Below are positions 24,301 to 31,910 of a DNA stretch of 58,589 nucleotides, one piece after another. This stretch comes from an uncultured Woeseiaceae bacterium (lineage in GTDB: Bacteria; Pseudomonadota; Gammaproteobacteria; Steroidobacterales; Woeseiaceae). The stretch's first letter is position 1. Each line of letters begins with the position of its first letter. The notes under the pieces are model-generated. The model searched no databases, was not told where the DNA came from, and saw only the letters and a program-made list of their open reading frames with translations. Both the position numbers and the translations under genes were made by a program. Location of the stretch: contig CAMYMR010000004.1 of NCBI GenBank assembly GCA_947259285.1, forward strand, positions 56,797 to 115,385. Direction: 5' to 3'.

Positions 24301-26918
24301 AACCGATGGATGAATTGAAGCGCCACCTGCACACGCTTAAAGGCGGCGCGCGCATGGCCGGAATTACGGCAATGGGCAATCTGAGCCATGAGCTCGAGAC
24401 CTTGCTGATTTCGGTTGACGAAGGCCGCGTCAAGGCGACGCCCGTCGTTGAGGACTTGCTACAGCACAGTGTCGACGAGCTGCATCGCATGCGCGACCTT
24501 GTAATTGCGGGCAAGGCAGTCCGGACCGCGACGGATCTCGAGGAACGAATTCAGCAGGCGAATGCAGGCTTTGAAATCGCGGAAGAAGCAGAGCTCGAAC
24601 CGTCGCTCGACGACACCAATGTTCAGGAAGCTCCCGGTGCCGCCTTCACCTTTGAGCCGGATGACACGGTCAGCATGGTGATCGTCGATTCGGGTATTGC
24701 TGATGAGCTGGCTGAGATCGGCGAAGCTGCGAAAGAGGAGCCGCCGCTTGTTGAGGCACCTTCAACAGCGCATGAGGCCGAAGCCCCGGCCGCGGTTGGG
24801 CCCGAGTTCCAGCCCGAGCCAGAGATCGCAGCGGAGCCGGAGCCGGAAGCCGAGCCGACAGAGGTCGACCTGGAGCTCGAGTCCGAACTTGCGTCCGAGG
24901 TCGGGCCTGAAGCGGAGATCGTGGTCGAGCCCTATGCAGAGGAGACGCCGTCAGCTGAGGCCGAGCCCGAAGTTGAGCCTGAGCCCGAGCCGCAGCCCGA
25001 ACCTGAACCTGAACTTGAATTCGAGGCTGAGCCGGAGCCGGAACCTGCGGTCGCATCCAGCGGCATGGGCGAAATACGTGCCCTGCGCGCGCCGGAACAA
25101 CGGCCGGAATTCGCGCGAGTTGACGCGGATTTGCTGGAAGACCTTCTGAATGCGGCCGGCGAAATCAGCATTTACCATTCCCGCCTGAATCAGCAGGTCA
25201 GCTCGTTCGAGTTTCACGTCGATGAGCTGGAGCAGACAGTGGCGCGCCTTCGTGAGCAACTGCGCAAACTGGAAATCGAGACCGAGGCGCAGATCATGCA
25301 CGGCCATCAGGATACCCTGGTGGCGCGCGATTTCGATCCACTGGAACTCGACCGTTACTCCAATATCCAGCAGCTTTCCCGTGCACTAGCGGAATCGGCA
25401 AGTGACCTCGGCAGCTTGAAGGACTTGTTGAAATCCGTCACGACCGAAGCAGAGGGGCTACTGGTCCAGCAATCTCGTGTAACGGCAGAACTTCAGGACG
25501 GCCTCATGCGAACGCGCATGGTGCCCTTCGAGAGACACGTGCCGCGATTGACGCGACTGGTCCGGCAGGCGGCCCAGGAAGTCGACAAACGCGCCGAACT
25601 CGCTGTCGAAGGCGCCTCTGGTGAGCTCGACCGGCAGGTACTCGAAAAGATGCTGCCGCCATTTGAGCACATGCTGCGAAACGCGGTGATTCACGGCATC
25701 GAGGACCCGAGCGAGCGCCAGGCGGCGGGCAAGCCCGGTATGGGGCGAATCACCATACGACTGCACCGGGAAGGCGCCGAGATGGTCATTGACGTGGCGG
25801 ATGACGGCAGAGGTCTGGATGTCGATGCCATACGTCGCAAAGCGTATGAACTCGATATGCTGAAGGCGGACAGCAAGGTAACGGACGAAGAGATCATGGA
25901 ACTGATCCTGACGCCCGGATTCACAACCGCTGGCTCTATTACGCAGTCGGCGGGCCGCGGCGTTGGCATGGATGTGGTCGCCAATGAGGTGAAAAAGCTC
26001 GGCGGCAGTTTACGTATCTCGTCGGTAGTCGGGGAGGGAACCAACTTCACGGTGCGTTTGCCGTTTACTCTGGCGATTACCCAGGCGCTGATCGTCCGCA
26101 CCGGCGAGGAGGTTTACGCTTTGCCGTTGCCAACCGTCGAGGGCGTGGCGCGCATACCGCGCGGCGAACTCGAAAACCTGTTGAGCCAGAGCGAACCGAG
26201 CTATCAATACGGCGAACAGGACTACAAGTTCCGCCATCTCGGCATGTACCTTGGCGGCCAGGCGGCTAAGCTGCCGGAGGAGGATACTTCTGTCCCAGTG
26301 ATTCTGGTTCGCGCCGGCGAATACTCCGCCGCACTCCTGGTGGACGAGATGCTGGCTAGCCGGGAGGTGGTCGTGAAGGCCGTGGGACCTCAGCTTGCGA
26401 GCATACGCGGCATATCCGGCGCGACTATCCTGGGCGATGGACGAATCATCCTGATACTCGACATCAGTGCACTGGTTCGAACCGGTGCTCCGGTTGTCGA
26501 GCTCAAGAAGGCCGCGCCGACGCCGGCCGATACACGGCCGCTCGCACTGGTCGTTGACGACTCGATTACCGTACGCCGCGTGACTGAGAGGTTCTTGCAG
26601 CGACACGGCATGCGCGTTGCAACGGCCAAAGACGGGCTTGATGCGATTAGTGTCATGCAAGACCATAAACCCGATGTAATCCTTCTCGATATAGAAATGC
26701 CGCGGATGGATGGCTACGAGTTCGCATCGCATGTGCGCAACGACGAGCGGGTCAGCGACGTGCCCATAATCATGATTACCTCACGCGTCGGCGATAAACA
26801 TCGGGCCAGGGCGATCGAGCTTGGCGTCAATGACTACCTCGGCAAGCCGTACCAGGATTCGCAGCTACTCGAGGCGATTCGTCGGCAGCTCGAGGACAAG
26901 GGCATAGAGCTACCGTGA
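21360..26918 (+). CDS. chpA: Hybrid CheA-like histidine kinase ChpA (PilL)
   Basis: 1852 aa core kinase of the Pil-Chp system. The first roughly 650 residues are FimL/ChpA N-terminal type; HQAHGALQMSETYGAAL near residue 62 looks like a degenerate phosphotransfer site. Three canonical Hpt domains follow with phospho-His at about 684 (FHTLKGSGRM), 834 (CHTLHGSANM) and 991 (LHTLKGGARM). An E/P-repeat linker spans about 1140-1235. Then come the dimerisation segment, the HATPase (HMLRNAVIHGIEDP near 1437; DVADDGRGLD; SAGRGVGMDVV), a CheW domain (about 1565-1700) and a receiver with Asp near 1777 (VILLDIEMPRMDG). It is shorter than the roughly 2470 aa Pseudomonas protein, which has more Hpt units. 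chpC overlaps its stop. Confidence 0.95.
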   Translation: MTGKTGIHEQVVGDESAQGAVRALVIVSAELMETIRNAHLALEDCVDGRGGTAALVRTGELLHQAHGALQMSETYGAALLVEEMELACKYLANLRAGKGREDGLDALTRSMVQLPVYIEKLLGGGRDMALVLLPILNDLRAARGQPLLSEGTLLLLNLSPSRAGKKSAERAGSGEDPIVVARRLRPKFQLALLGWIKGGDNKTHLETLGKVADALANSATREDMYQLWWVVGGVLESLQNGGLETSISIKRLLGQADRQLKYVIDEGLLAYDRHPVTDLLNNLLYYVARSTNAGERISEIRAAFNLSELMPGDQQVESARDALSAPSAKLMATVGSAIKEDLSRVKDVLDIFVRTGMNKSSELVPQLELLKKISDTLGVLGLGELRGDIDGEIDRLKSVVERGGVANDHIILDIASTLLRVEDRLDQQLLRLTMPQEADAGKSAAESSEDDEAFQQVAESVMRECIINLARIKETISQSFSEQAPSQGLDSVPALIKGIKAGLLMLGKPRAMEVVERIGSLVTAMLNSGGPKQLSQRETDRLADAIVSIEYYMETVKAGRSEPWYMLDNAEACLAVLRDVEQRMLKAVPEEGVPLEQATKLSVAEIQAAAEAKVAPPEVPSPQATEVIPLPVVAPSAEQLDPELLELFIEEAKEEVASVKRNLPTWASAPDDMETLITVRRSFHTLKGSGRMVGAERIGEYCWAVENLLNRLINRTLIRTPPMVDFINQAAAAVPELIEQLEVGTDPEADISLLIARANAFADGDPNAAVLTLKRPEKEEPASDEAALEMDPVLYDIFAKETAGHLKVLTDYLAACEGFDPPFEVTDKLYRACHTLHGSANMANVQRGVAVASTLNRFVRRVYEHKVGFQAAGLAALKAAATAIATIVKDINHPERDRADYSALIDHISTLADEVQPTETIVEQPAEVAAPPVEPKPVVEVVSDEPEYDAEIAAIFTEESAELLESADKALIDWVRERSAQPMDELKRHLHTLKGGARMAGITAMGNLSHELETLLISVDEGRVKATPVVEDLLQHSVDELHRMRDLVIAGKAVRTATDLEERIQQANAGFEIAEEAELEPSLDDTNVQEAPGAAFTFEPDDTVSMVIVDSGIADELAEIGEAAKEEPPLVEAPSTAHEAEAPAAVGPEFQPEPEIAAEPEPEAEPTEVDLELESELASEVGPEAEIVVEPYAEETPSAEAEPEVEPEPEPQPEPEPELEFEAEPEPEPAVASSGMGEIRALRAPEQRPEFARVDADLLEDLLNAAGEISIYHSRLNQQVSSFEFHVDELEQTVARLREQLRKLEIETEAQIMHGHQDTLVARDFDPLELDRYSNIQQLSRALAESASDLGSLKDLLKSVTTEAEGLLVQQSRVTAELQDGLMRTRMVPFERHVPRLTRLVRQAAQEVDKRAELAVEGASGELDRQVLEKMLPPFEHMLRNAVIHGIEDPSERQAAGKPGMGRITIRLHREGAEMVIDVADDGRGLDVDAIRRKAYELDMLKADSKVTDEEIMELILTPGFTTAGSITQSAGRGVGMDVVANEVKKLGGSLRISSVVGEGTNFTVRLPFTLAITQALIVRTGEEVYALPLPTVEGVARIPRGELENLLSQSEPSYQYGEQDYKFRHLGMYLGGQAAKLPEEDTSVPVILVRAGEYSAALLVDEMLASREVVVKAVGPQLASIRGISGATILGDGRIILILDISALVRTGAPVVELKKAAPTPADTRPLALVVDDSITVRRVTERFLQRHGMRVATAKDGLDAISVMQDHKPDVILLDIEMPRMDGYEFASHVRNDERVSDVPIIMITSRVGDKHRARAIELGVNDYLGKPYQDSQLLEAIRRQLEDKGIELP

Positions 26919-27385
26919 GCGCCGAATCCGCCGAGCTTTACAGCCTGCTCGTGCCTTTGTCCGGGGACAGGCTGATCGTGCCGCGTGCCTGCGTTGCCGA
27001 AGTGGTACGCTTCAGCGAGCCGACGCCGGAGGCGGGATCGCATCACTGGATGCTCGGCAATGTCGACTGGAACGGCCGCCCATTGCCCGTCGTGTCATTC
27101 GAAGGGGCGCTCGGCAGCGAGGTACCCGTCTCAACCGGTCGTACGCGCATCGTGGTGTTTTACGCAAGCACCGGGCAGCTAAGGAACGGTTTTTTCGGCG
27201 TTCTGACGCAGGGGTTTCCGCAGCTCGTGCGCGTCAATGAAGAGGTCCTCAAACTCGAGGCCAAAGAAGGCTGGCCTGATGACGCGCCGGTGCTCTGTCG
27301 AGTGCGCATGATCAACGAGTACCCGCTGATACCGGACCTCGAAAGGCTCGAAAATTTGCTGGCCGGCGAATCGGTCCAGGCTTAG
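26915..27385 (+). CDS. chpC: CheW-like protein ChpC
   Basis: 156 aa single CheW-like domain: LYSLLVPLSGDRLIVPRACV, HWMLGNVDWNGRPLPVVSFE, then MINEYPLIPDLERLENLL. The start is GTG 26915 in a GTGA overlap with the chpA stop, which fixes it well. In Pseudomonas ChpC is an extra adaptor with a role in responses to long-chain compounds. The chpB methylesterase gene that would lie between chpA and chpC is absent. Last gene of the operon. Confidence 0.9.
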   Translation: MSAESAELYSLLVPLSGDRLIVPRACVAEVVRFSEPTPEAGSHHWMLGNVDWNGRPLPVVSFEGALGSEVPVSTGRTRIVVFYASTGQLRNGFFGVLTQGFPQLVRVNEEVLKLEAKEGWPDDAPVLCRVRMINEYPLIPDLERLENLLAGESVQA

Positions 27386-27406
27386 CCCGGATCTTGCTCC
27401 CCAACT

Positions 27407-28144
27407 CTAGGTAAAATCTCCCCACTCGGATTGCAGTGTCGCGATCGACGCGATTGCAGCAGTCTCGGTACGCAATATCCTGGGACCGAGCGATACGGCC
27501 TGGAAACCGGCCACCTCGGCATCCTCATACTCCGTCTCGCTGAAACCGCCTTCCGGACCGATCAACACGCAGATTTTGGTCACCGGACTCTCGATGTGCT
27601 TCAGCGGGGTCGTTGCACCGGGTTTCAAGATGATCTCTGAATCAACGTGTTGTGGTTTACTGCCGAACCAGTTTTTCAATGGAATCGGCTCGTCGATCAA
27701 GGGCAGCCGCACCCTGCCACACTGTTCGCAAGCGCTGATAGCGACCCGATGCCAGTGTTTGCGGCGCTTTACGCCGCGCGCAGCATCGAGCTTGACGACG
27801 CCAAACTCGGTCAAGACCGGTGTTATGCGCTTGACCCCCAGTTCCGTGGCCTTTTGCACGATGAAGTCCATGCGCTCGCCGCGCGAGATTCCTTGCACGA
27901 GATGAACACGCAGCGACGATTCGGTCGAGGTGAGAGTCCTCTCGCCGACACGCAATGTCGCACTCGTCTTGCCGATCGCGGCGATCGTTGCCTCGAATTC
28001 GCCGCCCTCCCCATTAAAAACCAGCAGAAGATCACCAGTACGATGTCGTAAGACGCGGCCCAGGTATCGTGCCTGTTCGGATCCGAGTTCTATGTCCGAC
28101 CCGGCGTCGTATGAGCCAGCCACGTGGAGTCTGGTCTGAGGCAT
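27407..28144 (-). CDS. rsmE: 16S rRNA (uracil-1498-N3) methyltransferase RsmE
   Basis: 245 aa SPOUT-class, SAM-dependent enzyme. The N-terminal PUA-like part contains LGRVLRHRTGDLLLVFNG. The C-terminal knot has ICVLIGPEGGFSETEYEDA and VSLGPRILRTETAAI. The basic segment RSVKRRKHWHR-like region (about residue 125) and SACEQCGR are also typical. It methylates U1498 in the decoding region of 16S rRNA. Convergent with chpC and divergent from ampD. Confidence 0.95.
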   Translation of the reverse strand: MPQTRLHVAGSYDAGSDIELGSEQARYLGRVLRHRTGDLLLVFNGEGGEFEATIAAIGKTSATLRVGERTLTSTESSLRVHLVQGISRGERMDFIVQKATELGVKRITPVLTEFGVVKLDAARGVKRRKHWHRVAISACEQCGRVRLPLIDEPIPLKNWFGSKPQHVDSEIILKPGATTPLKHIESPVTKICVLIGPEGGFSETEYEDAEVAGFQAVSLGPRILRTETAAIASIATLQSEWGDFT

Positions 28145-28200
28145 GGTTTACTATGGTTGCTCCCTGGTACTTTCGCAACCGTGGCAAATGACGCAGCACT

Positions 28201-28785
28201 ATGCAAACACGATTTGACGTTGATCCGACTTCCGGTCGTTTGCAGCCGGCAGCATGGTGCCCCAGCCCGAACCAGGACGCGAGGCCGCAGAATGGCGAGG
28301 TCTCAATGGTGGTGTTGCATGGCATTAGTTTGCCGCCTGGGCAGTTCGGCGGGACTGAGATCGAAGCGTTCTTTCTAAACGCGCTCGACCATGATGCGCA
28401 CCCGTATTTTGACGAGATTCGCGGCATGCAGGTATCCGCGCATTTGCTCATCAAGCGCGACGGCTCGGTGACCCAGTTTGTGCCATTTACCGCGCGTGCC
28501 TGGCATGCCGGGAAATCCTGTTTTCGCGGGCGGCATCGCTGCAACGATTACTCGATCGGCATCGAACTCGAAGGCGAGGACGAAACGGCGTATGACGACC
28601 GGCAGTACGAGACCTTGCAACAGGTCCTGCATGCGATTTTTGACGCCTATCCCGAGATATCGGCCCGGATGGTTGCGGGCCATTGCGACATCGCCCCCGG
28701 GCGCAAGAGCGATCCGGGGCCTGCTTTCGACTGGCTGCGATTGTATGATGGTCTCGCCAAAGGCCGACATCCTTCGTTCGCCTAG
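28201..28785 (+). CDS. ampD: 1,6-anhydro-N-acetylmuramyl-L-alanine amidase AmpD
   Basis: 194 aa cytoplasmic zinc amidase of peptidoglycan recycling. It removes the peptide from anhydro-muropeptides and so keeps AmpC-type beta-lactamase induction low. It has VVLHGISLPPG (zinc His), VSAHLLIKRDGSVTQFVPF, WHAGKSCFRGRHRCNDYSIG (up to the active-site region), and GHCDIAPGRKSDPGPAFDW with the second His and the Asp ligand. No signal peptide. ampE follows 30 bases later. AnmK at 52.3 kb acts downstream in the same recycling route. Confidence 0.96.
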   Translation: MQTRFDVDPTSGRLQPAAWCPSPNQDARPQNGEVSMVVLHGISLPPGQFGGTEIEAFFLNALDHDAHPYFDEIRGMQVSAHLLIKRDGSVTQFVPFTARAWHAGKSCFRGRHRCNDYSIGIELEGEDETAYDDRQYETLQQVLHAIFDAYPEISARMVAGHCDIAPGRKSDPGPAFDWLRLYDGLAKGRHPSFA

Positions 28786-28815
28786 AATCTGAAACCGCAA
28801 CAGAGCTGACACTTT

Positions 28816-29733
28816 ATGAACCTGATTGCCTTACTCATAGGACTGGTTGTCGAACGGCTGGCCACGCAGCTGTTTCACTGGCGACGAATGCGCTGGCTCG
28901 ATCGCATCATCGATTCGGGTTTCGAGCAGGCGGAGCGTATTGCCACCTGGCCTTCGCTAATACCCGTGCTGCTGCTGGCGGTGGTGCTGGTGCTGCCTGT
29001 GTTTCTGGTCATTTTCGCCCTTGGCGATACGCTGGCGGGGTTTACCTACCTCCTGCTGGCAATCGTGGTGCTGTTCTTCTCACTGGGGCCAGAAGATATC
29101 GGCGAAGAGGTCGATGAGTATTGCAGAGCGCTGGAATCCGAGGACGAAGAGGCGATCCAAATCGCCGCGAGGGCCATCCTCGAAGGCGAGGTACCGGATG
29201 ACGCGCGGCAGCGCATTCAGCATGTGGAGGAATCGGTCTGTGTGCAAGCGAACAATCGCCTGTTCGCTGTCGTGTTCTGGTTCGTTCTTCTTGGCCCGCT
29301 TGCAGCATGGGCCTACAGGGTTACCGATATGATTCGGCGACGTGCCGTCTTCAATGCGTCACGGACCGCAGAGTCCGATCGCAAGGACAACGCGGCAATG
29401 GTTCGGGACGCGGCCTTGATGCTGCATGGGTGGCTCGCCTGGATACCAGCGCGATTGACCGCGGTTGGCTACGCGACCGCTGGCCATTTTGATGAGGCAA
29501 TTTCCGCGATGCGCGCGCCCACAGAGCAGCGAGACGCGACGACCTCGGAAAAGAGCGAACATCTACTGGCCCGAGTCGGCACGGCCGCGCTAGCGTTGCA
29601 GGACAGACCCGGTGAGTCGATCACGGAACGCGGCGTGCGTGGCGCAGTGTCGGCCAAGCAACTTGTATTCCGCCAGCTCATTATCTGGGCTGTCATCATT
29701 TCGGCCATGACCCTGTATGGCCTGACTCGGTGA
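28816..29733 (+). CDS. ampE: AmpE-like regulatory membrane protein
   Basis: 305 aa inner-membrane protein of the AmpE/CobD-like family. Four hydrophobic segments are visible: near the N-terminus after LIALLIGLVVERL, about residues 48-70 (LIPVLLLAVVLVLPVFLVIF), about 150-170 (LFAVVFWFVLLGPLAAWAYR), and the C-terminal LVFRQLIIWAVIISAMTL. FALGDT and GPLAAWAYRV are conserved in AmpE. Its function is poorly defined; it is co-transcribed with ampD. Its TGA overlaps the GTG of the next gene. Confidence 0.92.
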   Translation: MNLIALLIGLVVERLATQLFHWRRMRWLDRIIDSGFEQAERIATWPSLIPVLLLAVVLVLPVFLVIFALGDTLAGFTYLLLAIVVLFFSLGPEDIGEEVDEYCRALESEDEEAIQIAARAILEGEVPDDARQRIQHVEESVCVQANNRLFAVVFWFVLLGPLAAWAYRVTDMIRRRAVFNASRTAESDRKDNAAMVRDAALMLHGWLAWIPARLTAVGYATAGHFDEAISAMRAPTEQRDATTSEKSEHLLARVGTAALALQDRPGESITERGVRGAVSAKQLVFRQLIIWAVIISAMTLYGLTR

Positions 29734-30596
29734 TTCGAGTCTTTGTGCTCGCCGGACTGGCCGCCGCCTTGTGCGCTTGCCAGGAGGCGGCGCAGACGAC
29801 GCCGGAGCCCCGAATCTATGCGCGTATCGTTACGCTGGCGCCGAACCTGACCGAACTCGTGTTTGCGGTCGGAGCAGGTGATCAGCTGGTCGGGGTTAGC
29901 GCCTGGTCGGATTTTCCGCCGCAGGCACTCGAACTGCCGCTGGTGGGGGACGCGTTTACCGTCGATCAGGAGAAGCTTGCGCTGCTGGATCCGGACTTGT
30001 TGCTGGTTTGGGAAAGTGGCACGCCGCCGCACACCGTCGACGAACTTCGAAACGCAGGGTATACGGTCGAAGCTATTCGCACCCGGAGTCTGGGTGACGT
30101 TGGCGACGCATTGATGCGTATCGGCGAGTTAACAGGTCGAGCGGCCGAAGCGGAGAGCGTCGCGGCAGAATTCGAGGCTGGACTGCGTGCTCTGCGTGCA
30201 GCCCAGGAAGGTCGGCCACCAATCAGCGTTTTCTATCAGGCTTCCGCGCGGCCGCTTTATACGGTCAACCGGGAGCACTACGTCAGCGAACTCATCGAGA
30301 TTTGCGGCGGCACGAACATCTTTCATGATCTTGACGAGCTTGCTCCGGCGATATCAGTGGAAGCGGTTGTCGAACGAAATCCGGAAGTCATGATTGCGAG
30401 CACCGATGCCGGCGATGAGGCATTTGCAGAGTGGCGACGCTGGCCCGCGATGTCGGCGAATCGTTATGGCAACCTGTTCCTGCTGCCCGCCGATGAAATT
30501 GGCCGGGCGACACCGAGATTGGTTATTGCTGGCGGTGCGATGTGCGTCGCGATGCAGAAAGCTCGCTCTAATCGCGAAGCCGTAAGCCGAAGGTAG
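29730..30596 (+). CDS. Cobalamin-type periplasmic binding lipoprotein (BtuF-like)
   Basis: 288 aa. The N-terminus is a short lipoprotein signal ending LAAALCAC. The mature protein has the two-lobed class III binding-protein pattern: IVTLAPNLTELVFAVGAGDQ, LVGVSAWSDFPPQALELPLV, LLDPDLLLVWESG, then FYQASARPLYTVNREHY and ICGGTNIF. It would hand corrinoid to a BtuCD-type importer. BtuD-like and BtuC-like genes lie at 34.9 and 45.3 kb. GTG 29730 overlaps the ampE stop (GTGA). A haem- or siderophore-binding role cannot be excluded from sequence alone, but btuB and cobO nearby favour B12. Confidence 0.85.
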   Translation: MIRVFVLAGLAAALCACQEAAQTTPEPRIYARIVTLAPNLTELVFAVGAGDQLVGVSAWSDFPPQALELPLVGDAFTVDQEKLALLDPDLLLVWESGTPPHTVDELRNAGYTVEAIRTRSLGDVGDALMRIGELTGRAAEAESVAAEFEAGLRALRAAQEGRPPISVFYQASARPLYTVNREHYVSELIEICGGTNIFHDLDELAPAISVEAVVERNPEVMIASTDAGDEAFAEWRRWPAMSANRYGNLFLLPADEIGRATPRLVIAGGAMCVAMQKARSNREAVSRR

Positions 30597-30759
30597 CCCG
30601 GAGATTTCACCAGTATGACGCGCTCTCGCTTAGTCTTTGATCGCCTGAAGGATTTTCCTCGCTCGGCAATAGAAGCCGCTATTGCGCTCACTCGGAAAAT
30701 TCTTCAGCCAATCAAATCCTTAACCGATCTTACGCGCCAACCGGCGCAATCTCCGGGCT
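30595..30759. repeat. 165-bp imperfect palindromic element
   Basis: Terminal 12-bp perfect inverted repeats (agcccggagatt at 30595-30606, aatctccgggct at 30748-30759) continue inward as an imperfect palindrome. ctgaaggattttcc (30645-30658) pairs with ggaaaattcttcag (30694-30707), and ggcaatag pairs with ctattgcg at the centre. It contains the last bases of the BtuF-like stop codon and ends 6 bases before the next ATG, filling the whole gap. No coding frame is credible. It resembles a small palindromic mobile repeat; a large RNA hairpin would form if transcribed. Confidence 0.75.
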
Positions 30760-30765
30760 GGCCCC

Positions 30766-31191
30766 ATGCTTATCCGTGACGCGACCGCAGGCGACTTACC
30801 ATTCGCGGTGGAGCTGCTCGGCGCGGCAGCACTACCTACTAGCGATCTCAACCCAGACCATCTCGCCCTCGTTGCCGAGGGCGGCGTCGGTCTGGCCGGC
30901 GTGATTGGACTGGAACGATTTGGTGATGTTGCGCTGCTGCGTTCGCTCGTGGTTTCGCCGCCCGCCCGAGGCGCCGGCGTGGGTCGCGCTCTCGTGCAGG
31001 CTCTTGAAGCGTTGGCGAGAGAGCACGGCGTTCGCGAACTGTGGCTCCTGACCATCGATGCAGATGCATTCTTCTGCGGGCTTGGATTCGTCGTGCGCGA
31101 CCGTGCTTCGACTCCGCGCGCTATCCGAGGCAGCACCGAGTTTTCGTGTCTGTGTCCTGCGGACGCTGTTCTGATGAGCAAACAACTGTAG
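30766..31191 (+). CDS. ArsN2-like GNAT N-acetyltransferase
   Basis: 141 aa GNAT fold. It has LLGAAALPTSDL, the core VGLAGVIGLERFGDVALLRS, the acetyl-CoA loop VVSPPARGAGVGRALV, ELWLLTIDADAFF and a C-terminal GSTEFSCLCPADAVLMSK. This matches the pattern I recall for proteins annotated as arsenic-resistance N-acetyltransferase ArsN2. No ars genes are nearby, so the substrate is uncertain. The start codon lies 6 bases after a palindromic element and its stop codon is inside another repeat, so the gene is boxed in by repeats and might have moved as a unit. Confidence 0.8.
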   Translation: MLIRDATAGDLPFAVELLGAAALPTSDLNPDHLALVAEGGVGLAGVIGLERFGDVALLRSLVVSPPARGAGVGRALVQALEALAREHGVRELWLLTIDADAFFCGLGFVVRDRASTPRAIRGSTEFSCLCPADAVLMSKQL

Positions 31192-31319
31192 GAGCGGGCT
31201 CTGGCGCGCCACGTGCCCCAGGGGTGCGAAGCAAAGCTGCGGCCGTCAGGTCGCTTCAAATTGTCGGCCGCCGGGGTGGCCTCCTACGAAATGTTGCTCG
31301 AAGCGGCGGCCTCCTACAG
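31186..31319. repeat. REP/BIME-like repeat cluster
   Basis: ctgtaggag at 31186-31194 (followed by cgggctctggcgcg) is inverted as ctcctacag at 31311-31319, with a further ctcctac at 31281-31287. The opening resembles the TGTAGGAGCGGGCT-type REP units common in Pseudomonas and Xanthomonas. It overlaps the acetyltransferase stop codon and lies between convergent genes. It may stabilise or end transcripts. Confidence 0.7.
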
Positions 31320-31344
31320 AACGCAGCATAGCCAGGCCGCGCCG

Positions 31345-31896
31345 CTACGATCGATGTCGGTTCCACAGCACTTCCTGCCCCGACTCCGCCCTGGCAATAA
31401 CCCGCGCTACGACAAACAGCAGGTCCGACAGCCGGTTCAGGTACTTCACTACTTCCGGCCGCACGTCTTCGACATTCGCCAGGGTGTAGGTACGGCGTTC
31501 AGCGCGGCGAACGATGGTTCGCGCAAGATGACAGGCCGCTGCGGCCTGACCGCCACCGGGCAAGATGAATTCCTTCAGGCGGGGTAGGTCATCATTGAAT
31601 CGGTCGAGCTGATTTTCGAGGCGCTCGATGAAGGCATTCGTAATCGCGACGTGGCCGGGTATACATAGCTCGCCGCCAAGCTCGAACAGGTCGTGCTGTA
31701 CTTCGATCAGGCACTCCCGAACATCGTCGGGTATGGCAGCCGCAGCGAGGACCATGCCGATGGCGCTGTTGGCCTCGTCGACTGTTCCGTACGCTTCAAC
31801 ACGCGCACTGTCTTTTGAGGTTCGACTGCCGTCACCGAGACCGGTCGTCCCATCGTCGCCAGTCCGCGTGTATATATTACTGAGCCGGTTTCCCAC
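31345..31896 (-). CDS. Cob(I)alamin adenosyltransferase, PduO type
   Basis: 183 aa. It converts cob(I)alamin to adenosylcobalamin with ATP. It has the N-terminal IYTRTGDDGTTGLGDGSRT ATP loop, VEAYGTVDEANSAIG, and the C-terminal RTIVRRAERRTYTL and LNRLSDLLFVVARV signatures. The start is GTG 31896 with ggagaa a few bases before it. It begins 14 bases after btuB ends, so it should be controlled by the same cobalamin riboswitch. The role is activation of imported corrinoid. Confidence 0.95.
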   Translation of the reverse strand: MGNRLSNIYTRTGDDGTTGLGDGSRTSKDSARVEAYGTVDEANSAIGMVLAAAAIPDDVRECLIEVQHDLFELGGELCIPGHVAITNAFIERLENQLDRFNDDLPRLKEFILPGGGQAAAACHLARTIVRRAERRTYTLANVEDVRPEVVKYLNRLSDLLFVVARVIARAESGQEVLWNRHRS

Positions 31897-31910
31897 ATTC
31901 TTCTCCGTGA

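Noticed and set aside
24077-24514. Minus-strand open frame of 145 codons inside chpA
   Set aside because: Ser/Arg-rich shadow of a high-GC gene, without start signals or recognisable sequence.
24776-25060. Repetitive GAGCCGGAGCC-type DNA that could be taken for a tandem repeat or CRISPR
   Set aside because: It encodes the Glu/Pro-rich linker of ChpA in the correct frame. There are no spacers of uniform length.
30595-30606. agcccggagatt as a second B12 box of a cobalamin riboswitch
   Set aside because: It shares a few bases with the B12 box, but none of the other conserved riboswitch blocks is present. It is one arm of a palindrome.
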